Assembly (NCBI GenBank): GCA_964408955.1
Contig: CAYPBK010000005.1
Span: forward strand, 1-64,000
From: JAAYKT01 sp964408955
GTDB lineage: Bacteria; Bacillota; Clostridia; Lutisporales; Lutisporaceae
Reading direction: 5' to 3'
DNA: 64,000 nt
Positions 1 through 9,861 of the stretch are shown in pieces (the first letter of the stretch is position 1; each line of letters begins with the position of its first letter). The translations under genes were made by a program, and so were the position numbers. The notes beneath the pieces were generated by a model, which saw only the letters and a program-made list of their open reading frames with translations, was not told the origin of the DNA and searched no databases.

Positions 1-115
1 CTATTGAAATAAATGTAGAAAGCTGATAGAATGTTTATTGTACATACACTTATGTATGCTTATGGCGGACAATTCGAGTATTAATAAGCACTATAAATAC
101 ATGGAGGTAATAAAA

Positions 116-1417
116 ATGAAAAAGGATGCAGTTAAAATTGGAATTATGGGATTCGGGGTTGTGGGAACAGGCACTTATAAAATTCTTACTAATAACTCCT
201 ATGAGATTGAAAAGCAGGTCGGAGCACCTGTTGTTGTTGAAAAAGTACTGGTCAAGGATTTATCTAAGGAAAGAGCTGTTTTCATTCCTCATGAATTATT
301 AACAGCAGATGCTAATGAAATCTTGGATAACCCTGACATAGATATCGTGGTAGAGCTTATGGGAGGTGAAGAACCTGCATATTCATATATAGAAAGAGCA
401 TTAACTAATGGTAAGCATGTTGTTACAGCCAATAAGGAATTGTTGGCGAAAAAGGGAGAAACATTATTAAAAACAGCTGATGATCATGGTCTGGCCGTGG
501 AATTTGAAGCGAGTGTTTGCGGTGGCGTTCCTGTTATAAAAGCTTTTAAACGTACATTATATACAGATAAAATAAATAAAATTATGGGAATTGTAAACGG
601 CACTACGAATTACATTTTGACTAAGATGGCGGATGAAGGCAGCGAGTATATAGATGCATTAAAAGAAGCGCAAGAAAGGGGCTTTGCGGAAACGAATCCC
701 ACTGCCGATGTAGAAGGTTATGATGCGGCATATAAAATGGCTATTTTAGCTTCAATTGGTTTTCATATGCCCATCGATATAAATAAAGTAAGCCGTGAAG
801 GTATTACGAATATAGACAAAAGGGATATAGAATACGGCAAAGATTTGGGCTGGATTATCAAGCTCATAGGTATTGCCCAAGAAATAGACGGCAAGGTGGA
901 AGTGGGGGTTAGTCCGGTTATGCTTCCTTCAGAGCATCCCTTGGCGACTGTAAGCGGTGTCAATAATGCTGTTTTTGTAAACTCTGATTCCATTGGGGAA
1001 TTAATGTTTTATGGTCCGGGTGCAGGGCAAATGCCTACGGGGAACTCCGTGGTATCAGATATTTCTGAAATTGCAAAGCAATTGGTTTTAGGCAATTCAA
1101 TGCTTGCTAACTATAACTATACAAAGCCAATGGAGCTTATGAGTGAAATACATTCATCCTATTACATCAGGCTATCAGTAACTAATAAGCCCGGTGTTTT
1201 TGCGAAAATTGCAGGTGTCTTTGGAAGCAGTGATGTCAGCCTTGAATCCGTTCTTCAAAAGAAAACTGAAGGCGAGAAAGCGGAAATAGTATTGATAACA
1301 TCGAAAGTAAATGAAACAAGCTTTAGGAAAGCAATAGAAGCTATCAGAAAGCTTAATGTAGTTAATCAAGTTTGCAGCGTAATCAGGGTGGAGGGAAACG
1401 GGTTGAACAAAGGATAG
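116..1417 (+). CDS. hom: Homoserine dehydrogenase with C-terminal ACT domain
   Basis: Reduces aspartate semialdehyde to homoserine with NAD(P)H, the branch point toward threonine and methionine. The 433-residue product has the N-terminal nucleotide-binding loop GFGVVGTG at about residues 12-19, the family signature GIVNGTTNYILTKM in the middle, and an ACT-type regulatory domain over roughly the last 80 residues (starting near YYIRLSVTNKPGVFAKIAG), so feedback control by threonine is likely. The ATG at 116 was chosen because GGAGG sits 7 bases upstream; an in-frame ATG at 38 would add 26 residues that do not fit the family. No threonine synthase or classical homoserine kinase follows; an ApgM-type homoserine kinase candidate lies at 46837. 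Confidence 0.93.
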   Translation: MKKDAVKIGIMGFGVVGTGTYKILTNNSYEIEKQVGAPVVVEKVLVKDLSKERAVFIPHELLTADANEILDNPDIDIVVELMGGEEPAYSYIERALTNGKHVVTANKELLAKKGETLLKTADDHGLAVEFEASVCGGVPVIKAFKRTLYTDKINKIMGIVNGTTNYILTKMADEGSEYIDALKEAQERGFAETNPTADVEGYDAAYKMAILASIGFHMPIDINKVSREGITNIDKRDIEYGKDLGWIIKLIGIAQEIDGKVEVGVSPVMLPSEHPLATVSGVNNAVFVNSDSIGELMFYGPGAGQMPTGNSVVSDISEIAKQLVLGNSMLANYNYTKPMELMSEIHSSYYIRLSVTNKPGVFAKIAGVFGSSDVSLESVLQKKTEGEKAEIVLITSKVNETSFRKAIEAIRKLNVVNQVCSVIRVEGNGLNKG

Positions 1418-1422
1418 GTGTA

Positions 1423-1451
1423 TTGTTTTAATTAATTATCTTTGTTATAAT
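1423..1451 (+). promoter_or_regulatory. Sigma-A type promoter for the first EamA gene
   Basis: TTGTTT (1423-1428), a 17-base spacer and a perfect TATAAT (1446-1451) lie between the hom stop codon and the EamA start. This suggests the transporter can be transcribed apart from hom. Confidence 0.5.
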
Positions 1452-1487
1452 TAACCTGCATATATTGACAGGAGCTGATACTTAACT

Positions 1488-2354
1488 ATGGTGCAGGATA
1501 ATTTAGAAATTAAAAGGATTAAAGCGTATATAGAAATATTAGGAACAGCACTTGCCTGGGGCATAAGTGCTGTTTTAATGAAAAAGTATATTGATCAGGT
1601 TACACCGTATCATTTGCTGATGGGCAGATTTGTAATAGCAACTATTTTTATTTTTGCAATAAAACCAAATACAATCAAGCAAATAGACAGGGAGAGTCTA
1701 AAAGCAGGGGTACCTCTAGGGTTTTTGGTTTTTCTAGCTTATACCTTCGGTATAGTATGCTTAAAATATACATCAGCGTCCAAGTCATCCTTTTTAGTAT
1801 CCCTTTCTGTTTTATTTGTTCCTCTTTTTGAGAGCTTAATAAAAAGAAGAATGCCGGGCAAGTGGACTTTTTTAAGTGTTTTTTTCTCCTTAATAGGGCT
1901 GAGGTTGATTTCTGGAATGGATGGTACAGGTTTTAACTTAGGTGACATACTGGCTATTCTTTCGGCTCTCGTCTATTCCGTATATATAATGATGATGGAT
2001 GAAAAGGGTAAAGGCATTGAGGAGATGACTTTAACACTAATTCAGCTAACTGTGGTAAGCATTTGCAGTATTATTTTAGTTCTCTTTGAAGGCTTTAACT
2101 ATCAGTATTTGAAAATCATCTGGCTTCCGATATTGGTAATCGGTATATTTTGTACAGGCATGTCGACTTTATTTCAGACTAGAGCACAGAAGGTAGCTAG
2201 TCCGGAAAGTGTCGGGATACTGCTATTGGGAGAACCATTATTCACTACCATATTGGCATTTTTTATATTAAAGGAAACTATTTTGCTTAGAGGGCTTTTG
2301 GGTGGGTTGCTGTTAATATTGTCCTTAGTCATTGCAATATTAAAGAAAATTTAG
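1488..2354 (+). CDS. EamA/DMT-family transporter
   Basis: A 288-residue integral membrane protein with about ten hydrophobic segments arranged as two repeats of five, the layout of drug/metabolite transporters of the EamA family. These export or exchange amino acids, nucleosides or drugs; the substrate cannot be read from the sequence. Lying directly after homoserine dehydrogenase behind its own promoter, it could export an aspartate-family amino acid, but that is only an inference from position. The best ribosome binding site (AGGAG, about 1469) is rather far from the ATG, so the start is less certain than the family assignment. Confidence 0.85.
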   Translation: MVQDNLEIKRIKAYIEILGTALAWGISAVLMKKYIDQVTPYHLLMGRFVIATIFIFAIKPNTIKQIDRESLKAGVPLGFLVFLAYTFGIVCLKYTSASKSSFLVSLSVLFVPLFESLIKRRMPGKWTFLSVFFSLIGLRLISGMDGTGFNLGDILAILSALVYSVYIMMMDEKGKGIEEMTLTLIQLTVVSICSIILVLFEGFNYQYLKIIWLPILVIGIFCTGMSTLFQTRAQKVASPESVGILLLGEPLFTTILAFFILKETILLRGLLGGLLLILSLVIAILKKI

Positions 2355-2497
2355 AAGCTCTCTTTTTTCGGTTATATTCCATTTCGCTAACAGACTCTAA
2401 GACTTTCCACAATTTAATCTCAGGCAAGAATTAACAATCGAAAGAAAAGAAATATGAAGTTATAGAGTTATTGACTTTAACGATAAAAAAACGCAGT

Positions 2498-2546
2498 AAG
2501 TACGCTTAAGGCGTACTTGAATTATTGAATGTGAGTCCTGTATAAT
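2498..2546 (+). promoter_or_regulatory. Promoter with overlapping inverted repeat ahead of the pcrA operon
   Basis: TTGAAT (2517-2522), an 18-base spacer and TATAAT (2541-2546) form a promoter 47 bases upstream of the helicase start. A perfect 8-bp inverted repeat (AAGTACGC at 2498-2505, loop TTAAG, GCGTACTT at 2511-2518) runs into the -35 box. No U-tract follows, so it looks like an operator and not a terminator. Confidence 0.5.
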
Positions 2547-2592
2547 ATAAAATATATACGTAAAGGGACTTATTTCAGTTTGGGAGGTCATA

Positions 2593-4506
2593 ATGAATAT
2601 AGATGATTTAAATAAAGAACAAAAAAATGCTGTAATGCATACCGAGGGTCCTCTTTTAATATTTGCCGGTGCAGGCTCTGGTAAAACAAGGGTTTTAACA
2701 TATAGGATTGCATATCTTATTGAGGACAAGGGTGTGCACCCCTCGAATATTTTGGCAATAACATTTACTAATAAAGCGGCGAAGGAAATGAAAGACAGAG
2801 CGATGGCACTGCTAAAAACACCCTATGATATGTGGATTTCAACCTTTCACTCTGCATGTGCAAAAATACTGAGAATAGAATCTGAATTTCTTTTAAATTA
2901 CAAAAAAAACTTTATTATATTTGATACCTACGATCAGGAAAAAGCCATTAAAGAATGCTTAAAAGAATTAAACTATAATGATAAAAATTTTCCGCCTAGG
3001 GAAATGCTTTCGTCTATTTCTAAAGCAAAGGACCAGCTACTTGACCCTATTAAATTTGCAGATAGATACGGTAATGATTTTCGCCTGAAAAAAGTCAGCA
3101 ATATCTATGAACTATATCAAAAAAAATTAAAAGCAAACAATGCCATGGATTTTGATGATATTCTTTTTAACACGGTTAAGCTACTGGAAAACAATGAAAA
3201 TATACTTAGGAAATATCAGAATAAATTTAAATATATAATGGTTGACGAATATCAGGATACTAATAACTGCCAGTACAAGTTGATAAACCTGTTGGCACGG
3301 GAGCATGGTAACTTGTGTGTTGTAGGCGATGATGACCAATCCATATATGAATGGAGAGGTGCAGATATAAGAAATATCCTTAACTTTGAAAAGGACTTTC
3401 CTGACACAAAGGTAATAAAGCTGGAGCAGAACTACCGCTCAACAGAGAATATTCTTAACGCTGCTAATGGCGTTATAAAAAATAATATAGGTCGTAAAAG
3501 CAAAAAGCTATGGACAGATAAAAATGAAGGATCTCCCATTATTTATTATAAAGGCTTCAATGAACGAGACGAAGCAACGTTTATTATTGATGAAATTAAA
3601 GGCTCAATAGATATAAAAAGCTTAAAGGATTATGCAGTACTATATAGAACTAATGCCCAATCCCGTATTTTTGAAGAGCTTTGCATTGCAAACGGAATTC
3701 CCTATAGAATAGTTGGAGCCCATCGGTTCTATGACAGAAAAGAAATTAAGGATGTAATTGCTTATTTACGGGTATTACAGGATCCCGAGGGCGATATGAG
3801 TCTGGAGAGAATAATTAACATACCAAAACGAGGTTTGGGGAAAGCTACTCTGGAAGTGTTGGGGAGATATGCTAAGGAGAAGGATGATTCCTTATACGGG
3901 GCTTTACTATCTGTTGAGAAAATAGATGGAATAAGTAAAAGAGCTATAAATAAAATACAAGAATTTACCCGTCTTATGGCGGAATTAATGACTATAGCTG
4001 AAGAGGAAAATATTTCAGTAATTATTAAAGAGGTTATAGAAAAAAGCGGCTATCTGGGAGAGCTTGAAAGTGGAAATGAAGAGGATAGAGGAAGAGGAGA
4101 AAACATTAAGGAGCTTCTCTCTGCTGCTATTGAGTTTGAAGAAAAGAATGAGGATAAATCCTTAACAAGCTTTTTAGAAAGCTTAGCTTTGATGTCGGAT
4201 ATAGATGGACTTGATGAGACAAGGGAAGGAATAACCTTGATGACTTTGCATAGTGCAAAAGGCTTGGAGTTTCCTGTTGTATTCATAAGCGGGATGGAGG
4301 AAGGTCTTTTCCCCAGCATGATGTCAATCATGGAAGGAAATCGTCTGGAGGAAGAAAGAAGGCTTATGTACGTAGGAATTACAAGGGCAAAACAAAAGCT
4401 TTATCTTACTTCGGCCTTTCAACGGACTATATATGGCAGTACATCCTATACAATGGAGTCTAGATTTTTAAAGGAAATACCTAAAAACCTATTATTGAAA
4501 TTATAG
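2593..4506 (+). CDS. pcrA: UvrD/PcrA-family superfamily 1 DNA helicase (short form)
   Basis: ATP-dependent 3'-5' DNA helicase for repair and replication restart. Visible motifs are Walker A GAGSGKT (residues 26-32), motif II VDEYQDTN, motif III GDDDQSIYEWRGA, motif IV QNYRS and motif VI GITRAKQKLYL. The protein has 637 residues and ends soon after motif VI, whereas Bacillus PcrA is over 700 residues with a C-terminal RNA-polymerase-binding Tudor-like domain; that tail is missing. It opens an operon with ligA and gatCAB, and pcrA-ligA-gatCAB order is common in Firmicutes. A strong GGGAGG precedes the ATG. Confidence 0.9.
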   Translation: MNIDDLNKEQKNAVMHTEGPLLIFAGAGSGKTRVLTYRIAYLIEDKGVHPSNILAITFTNKAAKEMKDRAMALLKTPYDMWISTFHSACAKILRIESEFLLNYKKNFIIFDTYDQEKAIKECLKELNYNDKNFPPREMLSSISKAKDQLLDPIKFADRYGNDFRLKKVSNIYELYQKKLKANNAMDFDDILFNTVKLLENNENILRKYQNKFKYIMVDEYQDTNNCQYKLINLLAREHGNLCVVGDDDQSIYEWRGADIRNILNFEKDFPDTKVIKLEQNYRSTENILNAANGVIKNNIGRKSKKLWTDKNEGSPIIYYKGFNERDEATFIIDEIKGSIDIKSLKDYAVLYRTNAQSRIFEELCIANGIPYRIVGAHRFYDRKEIKDVIAYLRVLQDPEGDMSLERIINIPKRGLGKATLEVLGRYAKEKDDSLYGALLSVEKIDGISKRAINKIQEFTRLMAELMTIAEEENISVIIKEVIEKSGYLGELESGNEEDRGRGENIKELLSAAIEFEEKNEDKSLTSFLESLALMSDIDGLDETREGITLMTLHSAKGLEFPVVFISGMEEGLFPSMMSIMEGNRLEEERRLMYVGITRAKQKLYLTSAFQRTIYGSTSYTMESRFLKEIPKNLLLKL

Positions 4507-4585
4507 CAGCCTTACTTTAGAAATCATAGACAAATAAGTATGCATGTATGTTAATGAAGAGATTCAAAGGGAGAGTGTAACTGAT

Positions 4586-6592
4586 ATGGAGGCCATAAAA
4601 GCAGAAATAAGAATTAAGGAATTGGTGGAACAGATAAACTATCATGATTACTCCTATTACGTGCTTGATAGTCCAAAGATAAGCGATTATGAATATGATA
4701 CATTGATGAAGGAATTGATTGATTTAGAATTAGAATATCCCGTATATAAATATCCGGATTCTCCCACACAAAAAGTAGGCGGAGAAGTGTCTAAAGGCTT
4801 TACTGAAGTAACACATAGTTCCCCTAAGCTAAGCTTAAGCAACGTTTTTGATGAAGGAGATATTAGAAGCTTTGATGAAAGAATAAAAAGGACACTGGGG
4901 GTTAAGGACGTAGAATATGTCGTTGAGTTAAAAATAGACGGTTTAACTGTTGTTTTAATTTATGAAAACGGCTTATTAAAACAAGGCGCGACGAGAGGCG
5001 ATGGTATAAGAGGGGAAGATGTTACTTCAAATTTAAAAACTGTAAGGACAATACCTCTAAGACTGAGGGAGCCTGATAGCCTTGAAGTTAGAGGTGAGGT
5101 TTTTATACCTAAAGCTGATTTTGAAAAGCTGAATGAATATAGGGAAGAGACTGAGGAACCACCTTTTGCAAATCCAAGAAATGCTGCTGCAGGCTCCTTA
5201 AGACAGCTAGATTCAAGTCTTACAGCTAAGAGGCCTCTTGATATTTTTGTTTTTAGTATGGAGAATACCGACAACAATAGATTTTCTTCTCATATTGAAG
5301 CTATGAAATATCTTAAAAAGATGGGTTTAAAGATCAGCCCTTATTTGACGATTTGCAAGGATTGGACTGAAATTTGGGAGCAGTGTAAGCTGTGGGCTGA
5401 TAAAAGAGGGGAGTTGCCTTTCGAAATTGACGGTCTGGTGATTAAAGTAAACAATTTTCGCTATCGTGAGATTTTAGGCAGCACAGTAAAAGCTCCCCGT
5501 TGGTCTGCTGCATATAAATTTCCACCTGAAAAAAAGAAAACAATTGTTATGGATATTGAGGTGCAAGTAGGAAGAACGGGTGTGTTAACCCCAACTGCGA
5601 TACTTGAGCCGGTGAGGATAGCAGGCTCGGTAGTTAGCAGAGCTACTCTTCATAATGAAGACAATATCAAGGAAAAGGATATAAGAATAGGTGATAGGGT
5701 TATACTGCAAAAAGCCGGCGATATTATACCTGAAATAGTCGAAGTTATAGTAGCCGAAAGAACAGGTGCGGAAAAGCTGTTTAAAATGCCGGAGAATTGT
5801 CCTGTATGCGGGGCGGATGCTATCAGACTGGAAGGAGAGGCTGCCATTAGATGTACCAATAACTCTTGTCCGGCGCAGTTAAGAAGGGCATTATTTCACT
5901 TTGTATCAAGGGACGCAATGAATATAGACGGTTTAGGACCCCAGATTATATCAATGTTGCTGGATAATAGTTTTATAAAGGATGCTGCAGACTTATACAT
6001 ACTTAAAAATAAAAGAGAAGATTTAATTAAGATAGAAAGAATGGGAGAAAAATCCGTTGATAATATGCTTAAAGCCATAGATAACTCGAAGAACAATTCC
6101 TTGGGCAGATTGATATTTGCATTAGGTATAAGGATGACGGGGCAAAAAGCTTCAAAGCTGCTGGCTGACGCTTTTGGTAATATAAACAGACTTATCGATG
6201 CAACCTATGAAGAGCTAGTCTCTGTGAAGGAAATAGGAGATAAGACAGCTCAGAGCATTATATCTTTTTTCAAAGAGGAAAGAAACATAAACCTTATCGA
6301 AAAATTGAAAAGCTTCGGTGTAAATATGGAATCTGAAAAAGCTATTATTATAGAAAACACACACTTTAAAGATAAGACCTTTGTTCTTACGGGAACACTG
6401 TCGAGCTTTAAGAGGGATGAAGCCAAGGAAATAATAGAAAGCTATGGGGGAAAGGTCTCAGGAAGCGTGAGCAAAAAAACTAACTATGTCTTAGCAGGAG
6501 AGGACGCCGGTTCAAAACTTAGTAAAGCTAATGAGCTGGGTATTGATATTATTGACGAGGATATATTTAAAGAATGGATGGAAAGGCGGTGA
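4586..6592 (+). CDS. ligA: NAD-dependent DNA ligase
   Basis: Seals nicks in duplex DNA using NAD+. The 668-residue protein shows the adenylation motif KIDG with Lys116, the usual position in LigA. Further along are an OB-fold region, a four-cysteine zinc finger (CPVC...CTNNSC), helix-hairpin-helix repeats and a C-terminal BRCT domain beginning near FKDKTFVLTGTL. The ATG at 4586 was preferred over an upstream in-frame ATG at 4544 because AAAGGGAGAG lies about ten bases before it and the resulting length fits the family. It sits between the helicase and gatC, only six bases from gatC. Confidence 0.95.
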   Translation: MEAIKAEIRIKELVEQINYHDYSYYVLDSPKISDYEYDTLMKELIDLELEYPVYKYPDSPTQKVGGEVSKGFTEVTHSSPKLSLSNVFDEGDIRSFDERIKRTLGVKDVEYVVELKIDGLTVVLIYENGLLKQGATRGDGIRGEDVTSNLKTVRTIPLRLREPDSLEVRGEVFIPKADFEKLNEYREETEEPPFANPRNAAAGSLRQLDSSLTAKRPLDIFVFSMENTDNNRFSSHIEAMKYLKKMGLKISPYLTICKDWTEIWEQCKLWADKRGELPFEIDGLVIKVNNFRYREILGSTVKAPRWSAAYKFPPEKKKTIVMDIEVQVGRTGVLTPTAILEPVRIAGSVVSRATLHNEDNIKEKDIRIGDRVILQKAGDIIPEIVEVIVAERTGAEKLFKMPENCPVCGADAIRLEGEAAIRCTNNSCPAQLRRALFHFVSRDAMNIDGLGPQIISMLLDNSFIKDAADLYILKNKREDLIKIERMGEKSVDNMLKAIDNSKNNSLGRLIFALGIRMTGQKASKLLADAFGNINRLIDATYEELVSVKEIGDKTAQSIISFFKEERNINLIEKLKSFGVNMESEKAIIIENTHFKDKTFVLTGTLSSFKRDEAKEIIESYGGKVSGSVSKKTNYVLAGEDAGSKLSKANELGIDIIDEDIFKEWMERR

Positions 6593-6598
6593 GGTTCC

Positions 6599-6880
6599 AT
6601 GGATAAAAGCTATATAGAATACATTTGTTCTTTGGCTAAGCTGGAGCTCGGTGAAAAGGAATATGATATTATGATTGAGAGGCTACTTGGGTTTAAGGAA
6701 TATGCAGAGAAGCTTGGAGAAATTGATACAACGGGTATTGAACCTTTAGTTAATGTGAATGAAACAATTAATGTTTTTAGGGAGGACAAGGTAGAACCGT
6801 CTTTGGATAGAAAAATAATACTCGACAATGCACCAGAAAAAATGTATGGGTGTATAAAAGTGAAAAAAATAGTCGAATAA
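6599..6880 (+). CDS. gatC: Asp-tRNA(Asn)/Glu-tRNA(Gln) amidotransferase subunit C
   Basis: A 93-residue stabilising subunit of the GatCAB amidotransferase, which converts mischarged Glu-tRNA(Gln) and Asp-tRNA(Asn) to the correct aminoacyl-tRNAs. The short length, the opening YIEYICSLAKLELG and the later TGIEPLVNVNETINVFREDKV fit GatC. Translation is probably coupled to ligA, because the ligA coding end carries the GGCGGTGAGG ribosome binding sequence. Its presence with gatA and gatB indicates the organism uses the indirect route for Gln-tRNA or Asn-tRNA. Confidence 0.93.
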   Translation: MDKSYIEYICSLAKLELGEKEYDIMIERLLGFKEYAEKLGEIDTTGIEPLVNVNETINVFREDKVEPSLDRKIILDNAPEKMYGCIKVKKIVE

Positions 6881-6899
6881 GTTAAAGAAGGTGTAACTA

Positions 6900-8372
6900 T
6901 TGAATTTATTTGAATTAACACTTCATGAAGTCAGTGAGAAAATAGCAAAAAAAGTAATCAGTGCCAAAGATTTATTGGATAGTGTATTTGAAAGAATAGA
7001 AAATGTAGAGGGTATGGTGAGCTCTTACATTACATTAACTAAACAACAGGCTTATGAAGAAGCTGAAGAAATTGATAGAAGACTTAATAAAGGTGAAAAA
7101 ACAAGTAATTTGGCTGGCATACCTATGGCAGTTAAAGATAATATCTGCACAAAAGGCATTAAAACCACCTGCGGTTCAAAAATGCTGGAGGATTTTGTAC
7201 CACCTTATAATGCCGAAGCCTATGATAGGCTTAAGAAAGTCGGAGCCGTCATGGTCGGGAAGACTAATATGGACGAATTTGCTATGGGAAGCTCAACAGA
7301 AAATTCCTATTTTAAAATAACTAAAAACCCATGGAATTTAGATAAAGTTCCGGGTGGCTCCAGTGGGGGATCAGCAGCTGCAGTGGCTGCAGGGGAAGCT
7401 TTCTATGCTTTAGGCTCAGATACAGGAGGTTCTATAAGGCAGCCGGCTTCTTTTTGCGGAGTTGTGGGTATTAAGCCGACTTATGGTGCAGTATCACGTT
7501 TTGGAACCGTTGCCTATGCATCTTCATTAGAGCAGGTCGGAGTATTTAATAAATGCGTAGAGGATTGCGCTATGGTTCTTGATCATCTATATGGTTATGA
7601 CTCAAAGGATTCAACTTCTTTAAATATTAAGCATAAAAGCTTCGCAAATTCATTAAAAGCTGATATAAAGGGTGTAAAAATCGGTGTGCCTAAGGCATAC
7701 TTTGGGGATGGTATTGATACCGCGGTAAAGGAATCAATTATGGCAGCCTTAGTTTTAATGGAAGGGTTGGGTGCTCATATAGAGGAAACTGAACTGGAGT
7801 ATGCAAAATACGCATTACCTGTTTACTATATAATTGCTTTGGGGGAAGCCAGTTCAAACCTTTCAAGATTTGATGGTATCAGATACGGGTATAAAGCAGA
7901 TGATGATAGCATTAAGGATTTGGATGATTTATACATAAAAAACAGAAGCCTTGGCTTTGGTGATGAAGTAAAAATGAGAATTTTATTGGGAGTACATTCC
8001 TTGACTTCAGATAATTATAAATCCTATTACGATAAAGCCCTTAGAGTAAGAAGATTGATCAAGGAGGATTTTGATAAGGCCTTTAATAAATATGATTTGT
8101 TGGTAACGCCGACTTATCCTTCGGCAGCTTTTGATATTGGGAGAAAGTCTGAGAGCGAGCTTTCTATGTATATGGCTGATTTATGCACTGTGCCTGTAAA
8201 TGTGGCAGGAACACCTGCCATGTCAATACCCTGTGGCTTTACTGAGGAAGGCTTACCCATTGGAATGCAGATAATAGGAAAACATTTAAATGAATCAACA
8301 ATTTTAAGAGCGGGGTATACATACGAAAAACATGCAAATTTTAAAAAAGTTATTCCGAAGGCTTTGGTATAA
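6900..8372 (+). CDS. gatA: Asp-tRNA(Asn)/Glu-tRNA(Gln) amidotransferase subunit A
   Basis: The amidase subunit that releases ammonia from glutamine for transfer to the tRNA-bound acid. All members of the Ser-Ser-Lys catalytic triad of the amidase signature family are present: Lys79 in AVKDN, Ser154 in GGSSGG and Ser178 in DTGGS. The length of 490 residues is typical. The start is a TTG at 6900 preceded by AAAGAAGGTG; no ATG is better placed. It lies 19 bases after gatC and 48 bases before gatB. Confidence 0.96.
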   Translation: MNLFELTLHEVSEKIAKKVISAKDLLDSVFERIENVEGMVSSYITLTKQQAYEEAEEIDRRLNKGEKTSNLAGIPMAVKDNICTKGIKTTCGSKMLEDFVPPYNAEAYDRLKKVGAVMVGKTNMDEFAMGSSTENSYFKITKNPWNLDKVPGGSSGGSAAAVAAGEAFYALGSDTGGSIRQPASFCGVVGIKPTYGAVSRFGTVAYASSLEQVGVFNKCVEDCAMVLDHLYGYDSKDSTSLNIKHKSFANSLKADIKGVKIGVPKAYFGDGIDTAVKESIMAALVLMEGLGAHIEETELEYAKYALPVYYIIALGEASSNLSRFDGIRYGYKADDDSIKDLDDLYIKNRSLGFGDEVKMRILLGVHSLTSDNYKSYYDKALRVRRLIKEDFDKAFNKYDLLVTPTYPSAAFDIGRKSESELSMYMADLCTVPVNVAGTPAMSIPCGFTEEGLPIGMQIIGKHLNESTILRAGYTYEKHANFKKVIPKALV

Positions 8373-8420
8373 ACCCTTATTAAAATATAGCTTTAATCTA
8401 ATTTTTAGGTGGTGTTTGTA

Positions 8421-9854
8421 ATGGACTATGAAACAATAATAGGTCTTGAAGTACATGTGGAGCTAAGCACAGAGAGCAAAGCGTTCTGCGGATGCAAAAA
8501 CGAATTTGGCGGAGATGTGAATACAAATTGTTGCCCTATTTGCTTAGGTTATCCGGGAGCCATACCCATTCTTAATGAAAAGGTAGTTGAATATGCGGTA
8601 AAAGCAGGTTTGGCTTTAAATTGTGAGATAGCTTTATACAGTAAAACTGATAGGAAAAACTACTTTTACCCTGACTTGCCAAAAGCTTATCAAATTTCTC
8701 AGGGTGATATGCCTATTTGCAAAAATGGCTTTATTGAAATTGAAAGGGAAAATAGTACAAAAAGAATTGGCATAACGAGGATACATATAGAAGAAGATGC
8801 TGGAAAGCTCATACACGGAACGGATAATGAGGATTATTCATTAGTGGATTTCAACAGAGCAGGGGTACCTTTAATTGAAATAGTATCAGAGCCTGATATT
8901 AGGAGTCCGGAGGAAGCGAGGCTTTATCTTGAAAAGTTGAAAAGCACCTTAGAATATCTTGAGATATCCGATTGTAAAATGCAGGAGGGCTCTCTCAGAT
9001 GTGATGCTAATATTTCAATTAAGCCCATCTATAAAGAGGAATTTGGTATAAAAGTAGAGATTAAAAATATGAATTCCATGAAGGCTTTAGAAAAGGCTTT
9101 GGAATATGAAGAAAAAAGGCAAAATGAAATTTTAATAAATGAAGAAAAAGTATTACCTGAAACAAGAAGGTGGGATGATGGCAAGCTACAGACTATTTCA
9201 ATGCGGGCAAAGGACAAAACCTATGATTATAGAAATTTTCCCGAACCAGATTTAGTACCTATAGTTTTAAACAGTAATTGGATAGAGGAGATTAAAGATA
9301 ATTTACCGGAGCTGCCGGAGGATAAAAAGAAAAGGTTTATGGATGAGTACGGCCTGCCGAAATATGATGCTTCGGTTTTAACCCTTGCAAAGGATTTATC
9401 ATTGTTTTATGAGAATTGTGCTCGGGGACATAAAAATCCAAAGGCGGTCAGTAATTGGGTTATGGGTGAAGCCCTAAGACTATTAAAAGACAAAGATATG
9501 GAAATCAGTGATATAAAATTCCCGCCCCGATATTTAGGGGAACTGGTTAATCTTATAGATAATGGATTGCTTAGCAGCAGCGGAGCTAAGCAGGTTTTTG
9601 AAGAGATGTTCAATACAGGAAAAGAACCAAAAATTTTAGTAAGTGAATTGGGATTAGAACAAATAAGCGATGAGAATATGCTTGAAGCTATAGTTAACAG
9701 TATATTAGAACAAAATCAAAAATCTATTGAGGATTACAAAAATGGAAAAAGTAATGCGTTAAAATTTTTGGTCGGTCAAGGTATGAAAGCCTCAAAAGGG
9801 AAAGCTAATCCACAGTTAATTAAGGATTTGATATTGTCAAAGCTCGATGAATAA
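8421..9854 (+). CDS. gatB: Asp-tRNA(Asn)/Glu-tRNA(Gln) amidotransferase subunit B
   Basis: The tRNA-binding and kinase subunit that activates the mischarged aminoacyl-tRNA and receives ammonia through a channel from GatA. The 477-residue protein begins with the conserved YETIIGLEVHVEL, then a zinc-binding cysteine set (CGCKNEF...NCCPICLG), then FYPDLPKAYQISQ, and ends with the helical YqeY-like tail. The ATG at 8421 follows AGGTGGTG; two GTG codons immediately upstream are part of that ribosome binding site. It closes the operon; no strong terminator is visible after it. Confidence 0.96.
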   Translation: MDYETIIGLEVHVELSTESKAFCGCKNEFGGDVNTNCCPICLGYPGAIPILNEKVVEYAVKAGLALNCEIALYSKTDRKNYFYPDLPKAYQISQGDMPICKNGFIEIERENSTKRIGITRIHIEEDAGKLIHGTDNEDYSLVDFNRAGVPLIEIVSEPDIRSPEEARLYLEKLKSTLEYLEISDCKMQEGSLRCDANISIKPIYKEEFGIKVEIKNMNSMKALEKALEYEEKRQNEILINEEKVLPETRRWDDGKLQTISMRAKDKTYDYRNFPEPDLVPIVLNSNWIEEIKDNLPELPEDKKKRFMDEYGLPKYDASVLTLAKDLSLFYENCARGHKNPKAVSNWVMGEALRLLKDKDMEISDIKFPPRYLGELVNLIDNGLLSSSGAKQVFEEMFNTGKEPKILVSELGLEQISDENMLEAIVNSILEQNQKSIEDYKNGKSNALKFLVGQGMKASKGKANPQLIKDLILSKLDE

Positions 9855-9861
9855 AACGATA

